From Niveispirillum sp943371025 (GTDB lineage Bacteria; Pseudomonadota; Alphaproteobacteria; Azospirillales; Azospirillaceae): a stretch of 64,000 nt of DNA. This document shows, one piece after another, positions 1 through 10,486 of the stretch (its first letter is position 1; each line of letters starts with the position of its first letter). Where the stretch lies: contig CALRTC020000034.1 of assembly GCA_943371025.1 (NCBI GenBank), forward strand, positions 1 to 64,000, given 5' to 3'. The notes under the pieces are model-generated. The model did no database searches, was not told the DNA's origin, and saw nothing but the letters and a program-made list of their open reading frames with translations. A program made the translations under genes and the position numbers.

Positions 1-700
1 GGTCGGACAGGGCCGTGACCAGATCGGTGAAGGCATCGCGCGCCCACAGTTCGATCGTGGCCCGCGCCGCCCAGATCTCCAGCTCGTGCCAGTCATCTTT
101 TCGGAAATCGAAGGCACTATATGCCATCGTGTCGATATGCAGGGCGTAGCGGCGCGACGACAGGTAGGTGGGCTGGGGATAGTTGGTCTTGTAATAGTCG
201 CCGCCGGCCTTGCCCTTCTGATCGGCCTGGAAGGTCAGCAGCGTGGACTTGTCGCGGCCCACGCCGGGTTCGGAGGTCCAGAGCGGGAAGCGGCGGCCGC
301 GCATGTCGAAATAGGAAAGCTGCTCCCCCCCGCCCCAGACATGCTCGCCCTTTTCCGCTACCACGCGCAGCCACAGCCGGTTCAGCGTGGCGTCATGCGT
401 ATCGATACGGATGCGGGCGTCCTGGGGCCCGCCCGACAGGGTCAGCGTGACCAGGGTGGGCAGGGATGGGGCGATGGACAGGGTGACGCGCGCGGCACCG
501 TCCCCGTCGCGCGTGACCGCGGCATGGCGCAGTCCCAGCCGTTCGACGATACTGTCTTCAATATCGAAATGGCCGTGATACATCTCCACCCGCGGATCGC
601 CGTGCCCGACATAGAGGCAGGGTGCATCGGCACGGTGGCGCAGAACGGGGCGACCTGCCAGGATCAGGTCGAAGCCACCGTCCGTTTCAAGCAACTGCAT
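1..700 (-). CDS. yihQ: GH31 sulfoquinovosidase (YihQ-like), 3' end cut off by the window
   Basis: The first 233 residues are visible, starting at the ATG at 700 behind a GGGAAGGG ribosome site; the rest lies left of position 1. The N-terminal part has the family pattern of YihQ-type alpha-sulfoquinovosidases: WGGGEQLSYFDMRG, then PLWTSEPGVGRDK, then GGDYYKTNYPQPTYLS, around residues 120-185. Members hydrolyse sulfoquinovosyl glycerol to sulfoquinovose and glycerol. The catalytic aspartates would lie in the missing part, so activity cannot be checked here. It is transcribed divergently from the acyl-CoA ligase across a TCTTATAT palindrome. The sulfoglycolysis and sulfolactate genes nearby support the sulfoquinovosidase reading over a generic alpha-glucosidase. 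Confidence 0.88.
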   Translation of the reverse strand, partial: MQLLETDGGFDLILAGRPVLRHRADAPCLYVGHGDPRVEMYHGHFDIEDSIVERLGLRHAAVTRDGDGAARVTLSIAPSLPTLVTLTLSGGPQDARIRIDTHDATLNRLWLRVVAEKGEHVWGGGEQLSYFDMRGRRFPLWTSEPGVGRDKSTLLTFQADQKGKAGGDYYKTNYPQPTYLSSRRYALHIDTMAYSAFDFRKDDWHELEIWAARATIELWARDAFTDLVTALSD

Positions 701-771
701 CTCGTTCCCTTCCCTCAACATGCCATGCGCGGCGGGATGCGCCCGGCGGCCGGCTTATTCTTCATATGAAC

Positions 772-790
772 TCTTATATCTAATATAAGA
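772..790. promoter_or_regulatory. Operator palindrome 1 (sulfoquinovose regulon)
   Basis: TCTTATAT-CTA-ATATAAGA has 8-base perfect arms and a 3-base spacer. It sits midway between the divergent sulfoquinovosidase (ATG at 700) and acyl-CoA ligase (ATG at 860), about 70 bases from each start. It is the same motif as at 4942, 14965 and 15097, but with a spacer inserted. The likely ligand is the GntR protein encoded at 6605-7333 (inference). Confidence 0.75.
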
Positions 791-859
791 CTTAATCGAA
801 CGCCCTGTCCAGCCGCCGGGTTGGTCATTACGAAATGCGGGCGCGGACAAGGAAGGGGG

Positions 860-2488
860 ATGGAGATGTTCGGGCTGATGCAGGACTGGCCGCTGACGGT
901 GAACCGTATCATCGATCACGCGGCGCGCTGGGATGGCAACCGGGTGGTGGCGACACGACGGGTGGAGCCATCGGCCGGCGGCGCGGTTGCCTATAGCGAT
1001 TATCGCCAAATCCGCGACCGCGCCCGCCGCCTGTCCAGTGCGCTGCGCGGGCTGGGGATCGGGCCGGGCGACCGGGTCGCCACCCTGGCCTGGAACAGCG
1101 ACCGGCACCTGGAGGCCTGGTTTGCCATCATGGGCATGGGCGCCGTCTGCCACACGCTGAACCCGCGCCTGTTCAAGGAACAGATCCGGTTCATCATCAA
1201 CCATGCCGGCGACCGGGTCATTCTGGCCGATCCCGTTTTTGCAGGCCTGGTGGCGGAATTGCTGCCGGATTGCCCGACGGTGACCCATGTCGTGCTGCTG
1301 TGCGCGCAGGCGGATATCGACCGCACCCTGCTGCCCCAGGCCATCGGGTATGAGGAATGGGTCGGTGCCGCGGTGGATGACGGCCATCCCTGGGGTGATT
1401 TCGACGAACGGACGGCGGCGGCGCTTTGCTACACGTCGGGCACGACCGGCAATCCCAAGGGTGTGCTTTATTCCCATCGTTCCACCATGATCCATATGTG
1501 GATGAGCCTGCAACCCGACGTCATGGGCCTGTCGGTGGGCGATGTCGCCATGCCCATCGTGCCCATGTACCACGCCAATGCCTGGGGCATTCCGTTGTCG
1601 ACGGCGGCCGTGGGCTGCAAGCTGGTATTGCCGGGATCGAAACTGGACCCCGTCTCCCTGCTGGACCTGATCCGGGGGGAAGGGGTGACGTTCGCCGCAG
1701 CCGTGCCCACCATCTGGCAGGCGCTGGTCCAGCATCTGGAACGCCATGGCGGGGATTTCGGGCCCTTGCAGCGGGTCATCATCGGCGGGGCCGCCTGCCC
1801 GGAAAGCGTCCTGCGCCGCCTGAACGATTTCGGCGTCAGTGCCCGCCATGCCTGGGGCATGACCGAAACATCGCCCATCGGCACGCATTTCAAGCTGGTG
1901 CCGGAACTGGACGGAACGACGTTCGAGACGCAGATGCCCTACCGCGCGCGACAGGGGCGGCCGCCGCTGGGGATCGATCTGGCCCTGCGCGGGCCGGACG
2001 GCGCCGATCTGCCCCATGACGGCACGCGGACCGGCCGGTTGCTGGTGCGCGGGCCGGTGGTGGCGTCGGGATATCTGCATGGCGATGGCGGGCAGGTGCT
2101 TGATGACGAGGGCTGGTTCGATACGGGCGACATCGCCGATATCGACGCGTTTGGCTATATGCGCATCGCCGACCGGGCCAAGGATGTCATCAAGTCCGGC
2201 GGGGAATGGATCAGCTCCCAGGAGATCGAAAACATCGCCGCTGGCCATCCCAAGGCGGCACTCTGTGCCGCCATCGCCATGCCCGACCCGAAATGGGACG
2301 AGCGGCCGTTGCTGGTGGTGCAGCTGAAGCCGGAAGAAAAGGCGACGGCGGCGGAGTTCCTGGCCCATTTCCAGGGGCGGCTGTCGAAATGGCAGATCCC
2401 CGACGATGTACGTTTCGTCGATACCATGCCACTGGGCGCCACCGGCAAGATCGATAAGAAGGTGCTGCGGACAATGGTGCTGGGTTGA
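860..2488 (+). CDS. Medium/long-chain fatty-acid--CoA ligase (AlkK/FadD type)
   Basis: 542 residues of the ANL adenylate-forming superfamily. The P-loop YTSGTTGNPKG is near residues 195-205, the A5-type motif WGMTETSP near 330, WFDTGD near 420, and the C-terminal lysine motif GATGKIDKK at the end. The start is the ATG at 860, preceded by AAGGAAGGGGG; an in-frame TTG at 821 has no ribosome site. It activates a carboxylic acid, most likely a fatty acid, to its CoA ester. It shares the operator region with the sulfoquinovosidase, so it may use acyl chains released from sulfoquinovosyl diacylglycerol; that role is inference from position. No lipase is visible in the window. Confidence 0.85.
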   Translation: MEMFGLMQDWPLTVNRIIDHAARWDGNRVVATRRVEPSAGGAVAYSDYRQIRDRARRLSSALRGLGIGPGDRVATLAWNSDRHLEAWFAIMGMGAVCHTLNPRLFKEQIRFIINHAGDRVILADPVFAGLVAELLPDCPTVTHVVLLCAQADIDRTLLPQAIGYEEWVGAAVDDGHPWGDFDERTAAALCYTSGTTGNPKGVLYSHRSTMIHMWMSLQPDVMGLSVGDVAMPIVPMYHANAWGIPLSTAAVGCKLVLPGSKLDPVSLLDLIRGEGVTFAAAVPTIWQALVQHLERHGGDFGPLQRVIIGGAACPESVLRRLNDFGVSARHAWGMTETSPIGTHFKLVPELDGTTFETQMPYRARQGRPPLGIDLALRGPDGADLPHDGTRTGRLLVRGPVVASGYLHGDGGQVLDDEGWFDTGDIADIDAFGYMRIADRAKDVIKSGGEWISSQEIENIAAGHPKAALCAAIAMPDPKWDERPLLVVQLKPEEKATAAEFLAHFQGRLSKWQIPDDVRFVDTMPLGATGKIDKKVLRTMVLG

Positions 2489-2489
2489 T

Positions 2490-2523
2490 AAAAAAATCCC
2501 CCGGCGCGGGTCGGCGCCGGGGG
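2490..2523 (-). terminator. Rho-independent terminator of the TonB receptor gene
   Basis: Stem CCCCCGGCGC (2498-2507) pairs with GCGCCGGGGG (2514-2523) around a 6-base loop. On the minus strand it is followed by a run of seven T (plus-strand A at 2490-2496). It lies between the stops of two convergent genes, and the T run shows that it serves the leftward TonB receptor gene. Confidence 0.85.
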
Positions 2524-2550
2524 GGGGCAGTGGTAGCTGGGAGAACCGGA

Positions 2551-4851
2551 TCAGAAATTGACCCGGACCGAACCGCCGAAATACCGCTCGGCGTCGCGCG
2601 GGGTGATCTGGCGCATGAACGAGGTGCCGTTGGGAATGCGCAGGATCACGAACTTCTTGTCGGTGATGTTCTTGGCGATCAGGGAGACGCGCCAGGTGTC
2701 ATCATCCGACGTCCAGGCCAGCACCGAATCCCAGGTGGCGTAGCCGGCCTGGACGGCGTTGGGATTCTGGTTCAGGTCGAACCCGACCTTGGAGGTGAAC
2801 TGGACTGTGTTGGTCAGGTTCAGGTCGCCATTGGGCAGATCCACGGGCAGGCGCCAATCCGCCGTGACCGACCCCTTCCACTTGGCGGAAAACGGCAGGG
2901 GCTTGCCATTCAGGGCGTCGGCGCAGGTGGGCTGGGCCGCCGGGCACTTGAACTGGTCAATGCGGGCCTTGGTGTAGGAGACGCCGCCATTGAATTCCAG
3001 ATCACGGGTGACAGCCCAGGTGAAATCGGCTTCCAGGCCGCGCGTCGACACCTCGCCGGCATTGGTCAGACGGGTCACCACCTGGCCGGCCACCAGTTCC
3101 AGATTATTGGCCTGATACCCGTCATACATCGTCTTGAACGCGGCCATGTTCAGCATCAAGCCCGCTTCGGGGAAGCGTGTCTTCAGGCCGATTTCATAGC
3201 TGTTCGACTTTTCCGCCGCGATGGGCAGGGTGTCGGTCGCCACCATGTTGAAGAACACGTTCAGCGCCGGGCCCTTATAGCCCCGGGTATAGGTGGCGTA
3301 GCCGATCACATCGTCGGTGAAATCATACTGAAGGCCGGCATTGCCCGACACGCCGTCCTGGCTGGTAGTGCCGTTGGCGGCGAAATAGGGCCGGACGCCG
3401 GGGAAGGCGGCCGTGGAGGTGGAACGGCGTTCGAAATTGAACGACACCTTGTCGTCGGTGTAGCGGCCGCCGACGATGGCGCGGAAATCATCGGTGAAAT
3501 TCACCGTGGCCTGGCCGAAGGCCGCGTAATTCTTCAGCTTGGTGGTGAAGTCCGCATTGCCTTCGTTGGTGACGAAGGTCGACGCGCCGGCCCGGCAGGG
3601 CAGCAGACCATTCACCGCCGCCAGGGTGGTGGCGGAGCAGACGGTGACCGTGCGATTGAAGAAATCCACTTCCTTGGTGGTGTAATAGTAAAGCCCGGCG
3701 ACATAATCGATGAAGTTCTTGCCGGTGGACGCGATGCGCAGTTCCTGGGTGAACTGGTCAAAGGACAGGTCGCCCCGGTCGTGCGAACGATTATCGCCGG
3801 CCGCTACGCCCGTGGCCACATAGGTCGGGCTGTCGGATCGGAAATCACCGTCGCGCTGCTGGTAATTGTACCAATGGCGATAGGCGGTGATGGATGTGAT
3901 GGCGGCCGCCCCCAGATCGATATCGGCCTGCAGCGACGCTCCGGAATTCTTGTCCCGCGTCTTGGGATCCAGATCGTTGTCGATATCCTTGTTGCGGGCA
4001 CCGGGCGTCAGCGGCGACAGCGACGGGCGGAAGATCTGGTCGTTGAAGGCGCCGGCAAAGACGGTGCCGATGCTGTCGGCATAGCCATTGTCGCTGGCCT
4101 TGGCATAATCGGCGATGGCCGTCAGGCGCACATCCTCCGTCGCGTCCAGCACCAGCTTCATGCGGGCGCCGTAACGTTCGTAGCCGTTGATGTCGTTGCC
4201 GTTATGGACGTTGGTGCCGTTGCCGTCATAATGGCTGAAGAAGCCGGTGATCAGGCCCGACAGCTTGTCCGACATCGGCCCGGACACGCCCGCCTTCAGC
4301 CGGTATTCGTTGCCTTCATAATAGGAGGCCTCGGCAAAGCTTTTTGGGCTGGCCGCCGGGGAGCGGGTGGTGATGTTGACCACGCCGGCCGACGCATTCT
4401 TGCCGAAGATCGATCCCTGCGGGCCGCGCAGCACTTCCACCCGTTCCAGATCCAGGAAATCGGCCGTCTGCTGGCCGGCACGGGCATAGACCACACCGTC
4501 GATGACGGTGGATACCGACGGTTCCACGCCCGACGCGAAGGAGATGGTGCCCACGCCACGGATGGAGATGGCACTGTCCTTGTTGGTGTTGCCCTTGCGG
4601 AAGGTGATGGTGGGCACACGCTGGAACAACTGTTCGGCCGAATTGACATTGGCCTGTTCCAGCTGGTCACCGGTCACCACGCTGATGGCGACGGGCACGT
4701 CTTGCAGATTCTGGACCCGCTTCTGGGCGGTCACGATGATTTCTTCCAGCAGGATGCCGGAGCTTTCCTGGGCGACGGCCGCGCCGGCCAGGCCCACCAG
4801 GGCCAGCGCCGTGCCGGCCGCCAGGCGCGTCAGATGCGTTGCACGCTGCAT
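2551..4851 (-). CDS. TonB-dependent outer-membrane receptor (sulfoquinovose locus)
   Basis: 766 residues. The signal peptide ends near AAVAQ (about residue 28). A TonB-box-like segment (EEIIVTAQKR) and a plug domain with LERVEVLRGPQGSIFGKNA follow, then a long beta-barrel ending in the aromatic terminus VRVNF. It belongs to the large TonB receptor class common in sphingomonads and Azospirillaceae. The ATG at 4851 is preceded by GGGAGGAT. It is divergent from the aldehyde dehydrogenase, with operator palindrome 2 between them, so it is probably the outer-membrane entry route for sulfoquinovosyl glycerol or a sulfolipid fragment. The substrate is inferred from context only. Confidence 0.88.
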   Translation of the reverse strand: MQRATHLTRLAAGTALALVGLAGAAVAQESSGILLEEIIVTAQKRVQNLQDVPVAISVVTGDQLEQANVNSAEQLFQRVPTITFRKGNTNKDSAISIRGVGTISFASGVEPSVSTVIDGVVYARAGQQTADFLDLERVEVLRGPQGSIFGKNASAGVVNITTRSPAASPKSFAEASYYEGNEYRLKAGVSGPMSDKLSGLITGFFSHYDGNGTNVHNGNDINGYERYGARMKLVLDATEDVRLTAIADYAKASDNGYADSIGTVFAGAFNDQIFRPSLSPLTPGARNKDIDNDLDPKTRDKNSGASLQADIDLGAAAITSITAYRHWYNYQQRDGDFRSDSPTYVATGVAAGDNRSHDRGDLSFDQFTQELRIASTGKNFIDYVAGLYYYTTKEVDFFNRTVTVCSATTLAAVNGLLPCRAGASTFVTNEGNADFTTKLKNYAAFGQATVNFTDDFRAIVGGRYTDDKVSFNFERRSTSTAAFPGVRPYFAANGTTSQDGVSGNAGLQYDFTDDVIGYATYTRGYKGPALNVFFNMVATDTLPIAAEKSNSYEIGLKTRFPEAGLMLNMAAFKTMYDGYQANNLELVAGQVVTRLTNAGEVSTRGLEADFTWAVTRDLEFNGGVSYTKARIDQFKCPAAQPTCADALNGKPLPFSAKWKGSVTADWRLPVDLPNGDLNLTNTVQFTSKVGFDLNQNPNAVQAGYATWDSVLAWTSDDDTWRVSLIAKNITDKKFVILRIPNGTSFMRQITPRDAERYFGGSVRVNF

Positions 4852-4941
4852 GTCTTATCCTCCCTGTTCAATTGTCGGCTCCCCTTGTTGGCGGGGTTGC
4901 TTCATTCCTACCGCATGGTTATCGGTAAGACAAGAGTTGTA

Positions 4942-4953
4942 TCTTATATAAGA
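4942..4953. promoter_or_regulatory. Operator palindrome 2 (sulfoquinovose regulon)
   Basis: Perfect 12-base palindrome TCTTATATAAGA between the divergent TonB receptor (ATG at 4851) and aldehyde dehydrogenase (ATG at 5023). Its position about 70-90 bases upstream of both starts would let one repressor dimer control both genes. Confidence 0.8.
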
Positions 4954-5022
4954 GTTATCATAGATACTCGTCCAGTCCGAAAAGGCGCCCGACGCCTGAC
5001 CCGCAGGAAGGAAACCCACGAA

Positions 5023-6474
5023 ATGTCCCTCTCCCACCCGCTGTTGCGTCAGCAATGTTTCATCGATGGCGTCTGGCAGGATGCCATGGATGGCACCACC
5101 ATCGCTGTTTCCAATCCCTCAACAGGTGATGTGCTGGGCTCAATACCCAAGGCGGGGCGCGCGGAAACAGCGGTGGCGATCGCGGCGGCGCACCGGGCCT
5201 TTCTGGGCTGGCGCGGCTGGACGGCGGCGGACCGGGCCAACCTGATGATGAAGCTGCATGACGCCATCCTGGCCAACCGCGCCGATCTGGCCCGGCTGCT
5301 GACGCTGGAAATGGGCAAGCCCCTGGCGGAGGCAGCGGGTGAGGTGACGCTGGGGGCCGCCTATATACGCTGGTTCGCGGAGGAGGCGCGGCGCGTCTAT
5401 GGCGATGTCATCCCGTCCCCCTGGAAGGGCCGTCGCCTGCTGGCCGTGCGCGAACCGGTGGGCGTGGTGGGGGCCATCACTCCCTGGAACTTCCCCAACA
5501 GCATGATCGCCCGCAAGATGGGCGCGGCCCTGGCCGCCGGCTGTACCATGGTGGTCAAGCCGGCGACGCAGACACCTTATTCCGCCCTGGCCGTGGCGGC
5601 GCTCGCCGAACAGGTGGGGTTCCCGGCCGGGGTGTTGAACGTCGTCACCGGTTCCGCGGCGCAGATCGCGGCGGAGATGTGCGAGAATCCGTTGCTGCGC
5701 AAGATCACCTTCACCGGGTCAACAGCGGTGGGCAAGGGGCTGGCGGCCCAGGCCATGGCCCATATGAAGCGCGTGTCGATGGAACTGGGCGGCAACGCGC
5801 CCTTCATCGTGTTTGATGATGCCGATCTGGACGCGGCCGTGGCCGGCGCCATGGTGGCCAAGTTCCGCAATACTGGCCAGACCTGCGTCTGCGCCAACCG
5901 TTTCCTGGTCCAGGACGGCATCCATGATGCTTTTGTCGCCAAGCTGGGGGCGGCCATGGCGGCGATGAAGGTGGGTGACGGGCTGGAGGAAGGGGTGGTC
6001 CAAGGCCCCTTGATCGACATGGGCGGTGTTGCCAAGATCGAAGAACATGTCGCCGACGCAATATCCAAGGGCGCCAGTCTGATCACCGGCGGGGCGCGGC
6101 ATGAACGCGGCGGCAGCTTCTTCCAGCCGACCTTGCTGACCGGAGTCACGCCCGCCATGAAGGTGGCGCGCGATGAAACCTTCGCCCCGCTGGCGCCCGT
6201 CTTCCGCTTCACGACGGAAACAGACGCCCTGCGCATGGCCAATGATACCGAATATGGCCTGGCGTCGTACGTCTACACCCGTGATCTGGGCCGGTCTTTC
6301 CGCATGATGGAGGGGCTGGATTATGGTCTGGTCGGTATCAATGAAGGGCTGATCACCACGGAAGTGGCGCCGTTCGGCGGGCATAAGGACTCGGGCGTGG
6401 GCGTTGAGGGCTCACGCCATGGCATCGATGATTACACGACCTTGAAATATGCCTGTATCGGGGGGCTGGGCTGA
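5023..6474 (+). CDS. NAD(P)-dependent aldehyde dehydrogenase, probable sulfolactaldehyde dehydrogenase
   Basis: 483 residues, GabD/succinate-semialdehyde dehydrogenase family. Visible motifs are ITPWNFPNSM (cofactor loop), FTGSTAVGK, the catalytic glutamate in ELGGNAPF and the catalytic cysteine in NTGQTCVCANR. The ATG at 5023 follows GGAAGGAAA; the reading frame is open far upstream but overlaps the receptor gene there. In the sulfo-Entner-Doudoroff pathway a GabD-like enzyme oxidises 3-sulfolactaldehyde to sulfolactate. Its place inside the operator-linked locus makes that the best reading; generic semialdehyde oxidation cannot be excluded from sequence. Confidence 0.82.
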   Translation: MSLSHPLLRQQCFIDGVWQDAMDGTTIAVSNPSTGDVLGSIPKAGRAETAVAIAAAHRAFLGWRGWTAADRANLMMKLHDAILANRADLARLLTLEMGKPLAEAAGEVTLGAAYIRWFAEEARRVYGDVIPSPWKGRRLLAVREPVGVVGAITPWNFPNSMIARKMGAALAAGCTMVVKPATQTPYSALAVAALAEQVGFPAGVLNVVTGSAAQIAAEMCENPLLRKITFTGSTAVGKGLAAQAMAHMKRVSMELGGNAPFIVFDDADLDAAVAGAMVAKFRNTGQTCVCANRFLVQDGIHDAFVAKLGAAMAAMKVGDGLEEGVVQGPLIDMGGVAKIEEHVADAISKGASLITGGARHERGGSFFQPTLLTGVTPAMKVARDETFAPLAPVFRFTTETDALRMANDTEYGLASYVYTRDLGRSFRMMEGLDYGLVGINEGLITTEVAPFGGHKDSGVGVEGSRHGIDDYTTLKYACIGGLG

Positions 6475-6576
6475 CGACTGTCCGGGTTGCGGACATCCCC
6501 GACTTTCAGTCAGAAAGAGCGGGAAATAAGGGTTGGAGCGGCAAAAACCTTGCCCCTCCAACCCCAAATTGTTTTA

Positions 6577-6588
6577 TCTTATAGAAGT
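6577..6588. promoter_or_regulatory. Degenerate operator upstream of the GntR gene
   Basis: TCTTATAGAAGT matches TCTTATATAAGA at 10 of 12 positions and lies 17 bases before the GntR ATG at 6605. A weaker site here would fit autoregulation. Support rests on similarity and position only. Confidence 0.5.
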
Positions 6589-6604
6589 CTTGCTCAATTC
6601 CAGG

Positions 6605-7333
6605 ATGCCCCCCGGCATGGAAGCCCCCGGTTACCGCCCGCTTTATCGCCAAGTCTATGACATCATCGTCAATAAGGTCGCCGAAGGTGTCTGGCGGCCG
6701 GGCGAAGCTATTCCCAGCGAACAGGCCCTGGCCCGTGAACTGGGGGTCAGCCAGGGCACGATGCGCAAGGTGCTGGACGCGCTGACGGCGGAAAAGCTGC
6801 TGGTCCGGCACCAGGGCAAGGGCACCTTCATCGCGGAAAACACACAGGAACGGTCGCTGTTCCGCTTCTTCCGCATGGTGCGGCCGGGTGGGGAGCGGGT
6901 GACGCCCAGCATGGGCGACCAGAGCGTGCGTGTGCGCGTGGCCCGTGTTGCCGACCAGCAGAAGCTGGATCTGGCCAAGGGCGCCAAGGTGGTGGAGATC
7001 AACCGTGTGCGCCTGATCGACGGCAAGCCCACGATCCGCGAAACCATCATCCTGCCATCGGCCCTGTTCCCGCGCATCGAAGACCGGATGCCGCTGCCCA
7101 ACACGCTCTATTCGCTGTACCAGACCGAATATGGCATCAACATCGTCTCGGCCGGCGAGGAATTGCGGGCGGAAAGCGCCACGCCGGAGGATCAGCGCCT
7201 GCTGGGCGCACCGGCCGGGGCCGCCATCCTGTGCATCGACCGTCTGGCCCTGTCGCTGCAGGACCGCAAGGTTGAATGGCGCACCAGCCGCGTCTATGCC
7301 CGCGACCTGTCCTATTCGGTGACGCTGGGGTAA
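6605..7333 (+). CDS. GntR-family (HutC/UTRA) transcriptional regulator
   Basis: 242 residues from the ATG at 6605; a second in-frame ATG at 6617 is possible, and an upstream TTG at 6533 would place operator DNA inside the gene. The N-terminal winged helix reads PLYRQVYDIIVNKV, then GEAIPSEQALARELGVSQGT, typical of GntR DNA-binding domains. The C-terminal two thirds is a UTRA effector domain (KVVEINRVRLIDGKP, LYSLYQTEYG). It is the only regulator among the sulfoquinovose genes, so it is the candidate reader of the TCTTATATAAGA operators. It probably acts as a repressor released by a pathway sugar acid or by SQ (inference). It is convergent with glpD, with 7 bases between stops. Confidence 0.88.
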   Translation: MPPGMEAPGYRPLYRQVYDIIVNKVAEGVWRPGEAIPSEQALARELGVSQGTMRKVLDALTAEKLLVRHQGKGTFIAENTQERSLFRFFRMVRPGGERVTPSMGDQSVRVRVARVADQQKLDLAKGAKVVEINRVRLIDGKPTIRETIILPSALFPRIEDRMPLPNTLYSLYQTEYGINIVSAGEELRAESATPEDQRLLGAPAGAAILCIDRLALSLQDRKVEWRTSRVYARDLSYSVTLG

Positions 7334-7340
7334 GCTCCCG

Positions 7341-8900
7341 TCAAGCCGTGGACGCCATGGCCAGCGCCTGGAATTCCGCCACCTGCGCTTCCACCCAGGC
7401 GCCGTCGCGGCCCAGTTCCGCGGCCAGCACGGCCGCCACGGCGGGGGCCGCCGCCGCTGCCGCACGGGCGTCCAGCAGCAGGGCGCGGGTGCGCCGGGAC
7501 AGCACATCTTCCACCGTCCGCGCCATCAGGTGGCGGGCGGCATAGGCGGCTTCACCCAGGAAATAGGGCAGGTCGGGATGCATGGGGGCCGCCCAGCCCG
7601 GCCGTTCCGCCAGCACGGCCCGCACCGCCGACGCATCTGCGCCATAGGACATCAGCGGGTCGGCCGCGTCCGCCCGTTCCACCCAGCCATGCAGGCGCAG
7701 GCCGGCTGTGGGGCTGGCCGCGGGTGGCAGGCTGCCGGCACGGGCGGCGGCATCCACCGTCTGTTCGGCCATTTCGCGATAGGTGGTCCATTTGCCGCCG
7801 GTGATGGTGACCAGACCGCTGTCCGACACCATCAGCACATGGTCGCGCGGCACGGCCGAGGTGCCGGATGCGCCCTTTACCTTCACCAGGGGGCGGATGC
7901 CCGTGAACACGGCGCGCACATCGGCGCGTGATGGGGCGCGGGTCAGATATTTGGCGGCATGGTCCAGCAGGAACGCGATCTCGCTTTCCAGCGCATGCGG
8001 CTCCAGGCTGGCCGTGGGGATGGGCGTATCGGTGGTGCCGACGATGGTCCGCCCCAGCCAGGGCAGCACGAACAGCACGCGGCCATCTTCCGTCTTGGGG
8101 ATCATGATGGCGTCATCCCCGCCCAGGAAGGACGGGTCCAGCACCAGATGGATACCCTGGCTCAGCGACAATCCTTCCGGCAGGTCGGGCCGGTCCATGC
8201 GGCGGATTTCGTCCATGAAGATGCCGGCAGCATTGACCACGGCCTTGGCCCGAATGCGGTAAGTGGTACCCGTCTCCGCATCCCGCGCCGTGACGCCGTC
8301 GATGCGGCCATCCTGCTTGGTCAGGCCCGTGACGGCGACATAGTTCAGCAGCACCGCCCCCTGGTCGGCCGCCGTCTGCGCGATGGTCAGGGCCAGGCGG
8401 CTGTCATCGAACTGCCCGTCATAATACAGCACGCCGCCGGTCAGCCCGTCGCGCTTCACCGTGGGCAGGCGCCGCAAGACCTCCGTCCGCGACAGCAGGC
8501 GCGACCGGCCCAGACCCAGTTTTCCCGCCAGCAGATCATAGGCGAACAGGCCCGCGCCGTAGAAGGCCATGTCCCACCAGCCATAGCAGGGGACGATGAA
8601 GGCCTGGCGGTGCGTCACCTGCGGCGCGTTGGACAAAAGCCGGCCGCGTTCATGCAGGGCGTGGCGGACCAGATGGATATTGCCCTGGGCCAGATAGCGC
8701 ACGCCGCCATGCACCAGCTTGGTGGAGCGGGAAGAGGTGCCCTTGGCGAAATCATGTGCTTCCAGCAGCAGGGTGCGGTATCCCCGCGCCGCCGCATCCA
8801 GCGCCGTGCCCAGGCCCGTGGCCCCGCCGCCGATGACGACCAGATCCCATTCAAGGTCTTCGGCCAGTTGGGCCAGTCCGGCTGCGCGATCGAAACTCAT
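7341..8900 (-). CDS. glpD: Aerobic glycerol-3-phosphate dehydrogenase
   Basis: 519 residues. The FAD-binding Rossmann motif VIGGGATGLGTALDAAARG lies near residues 22-40, followed by GTSSRSTKLVHGGVRYL and, near the middle, TGGVLYYDGQFDD, all typical of GlpD. It oxidises sn-glycerol 3-phosphate to dihydroxyacetone phosphate at the membrane and passes electrons to quinone. The start is the ATG at 8900 (GGAG six bases upstream); an in-frame GTG at 8912 is less likely. It is the last gene of the operon that begins with suyA, directly after glpK. That placement ties glycerol use to sulfoquinovosyl glycerol breakdown. Confidence 0.93.
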   Translation of the reverse strand: MSFDRAAGLAQLAEDLEWDLVVIGGGATGLGTALDAAARGYRTLLLEAHDFAKGTSSRSTKLVHGGVRYLAQGNIHLVRHALHERGRLLSNAPQVTHRQAFIVPCYGWWDMAFYGAGLFAYDLLAGKLGLGRSRLLSRTEVLRRLPTVKRDGLTGGVLYYDGQFDDSRLALTIAQTAADQGAVLLNYVAVTGLTKQDGRIDGVTARDAETGTTYRIRAKAVVNAAGIFMDEIRRMDRPDLPEGLSLSQGIHLVLDPSFLGGDDAIMIPKTEDGRVLFVLPWLGRTIVGTTDTPIPTASLEPHALESEIAFLLDHAAKYLTRAPSRADVRAVFTGIRPLVKVKGASGTSAVPRDHVLMVSDSGLVTITGGKWTTYREMAEQTVDAAARAGSLPPAASPTAGLRLHGWVERADAADPLMSYGADASAVRAVLAERPGWAAPMHPDLPYFLGEAAYAARHLMARTVEDVLSRRTRALLLDARAAAAAAPAVAAVLAAELGRDGAWVEAQVAEFQALAMASTA

Positions 8901-8921
8901 CTGTTGCTCCACATGCCGGGC

Positions 8922-10427
<1,506 letters not shown>

Positions 10428-10486
10428 GGTCGCTGTCCCTCCCGGCGGCCTTTGCCGGCCGCTCCCGTTTCTATCCTGTCCCGCCG

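Noticed and set aside
2485..5022. An upstream extension of the aldehyde dehydrogenase frame (open from 2485)
   Set aside because: It is antisense to the whole TonB receptor gene; homology to aldehyde dehydrogenases begins only after the ATG at 5023, which has its own ribosome site.
5023..6474. Reading the aldehyde dehydrogenase as the phenol-pathway semialdehyde enzyme
   Set aside because: The phenol operon has its own dmpC at 23121, and this gene lies behind the SQ operator.
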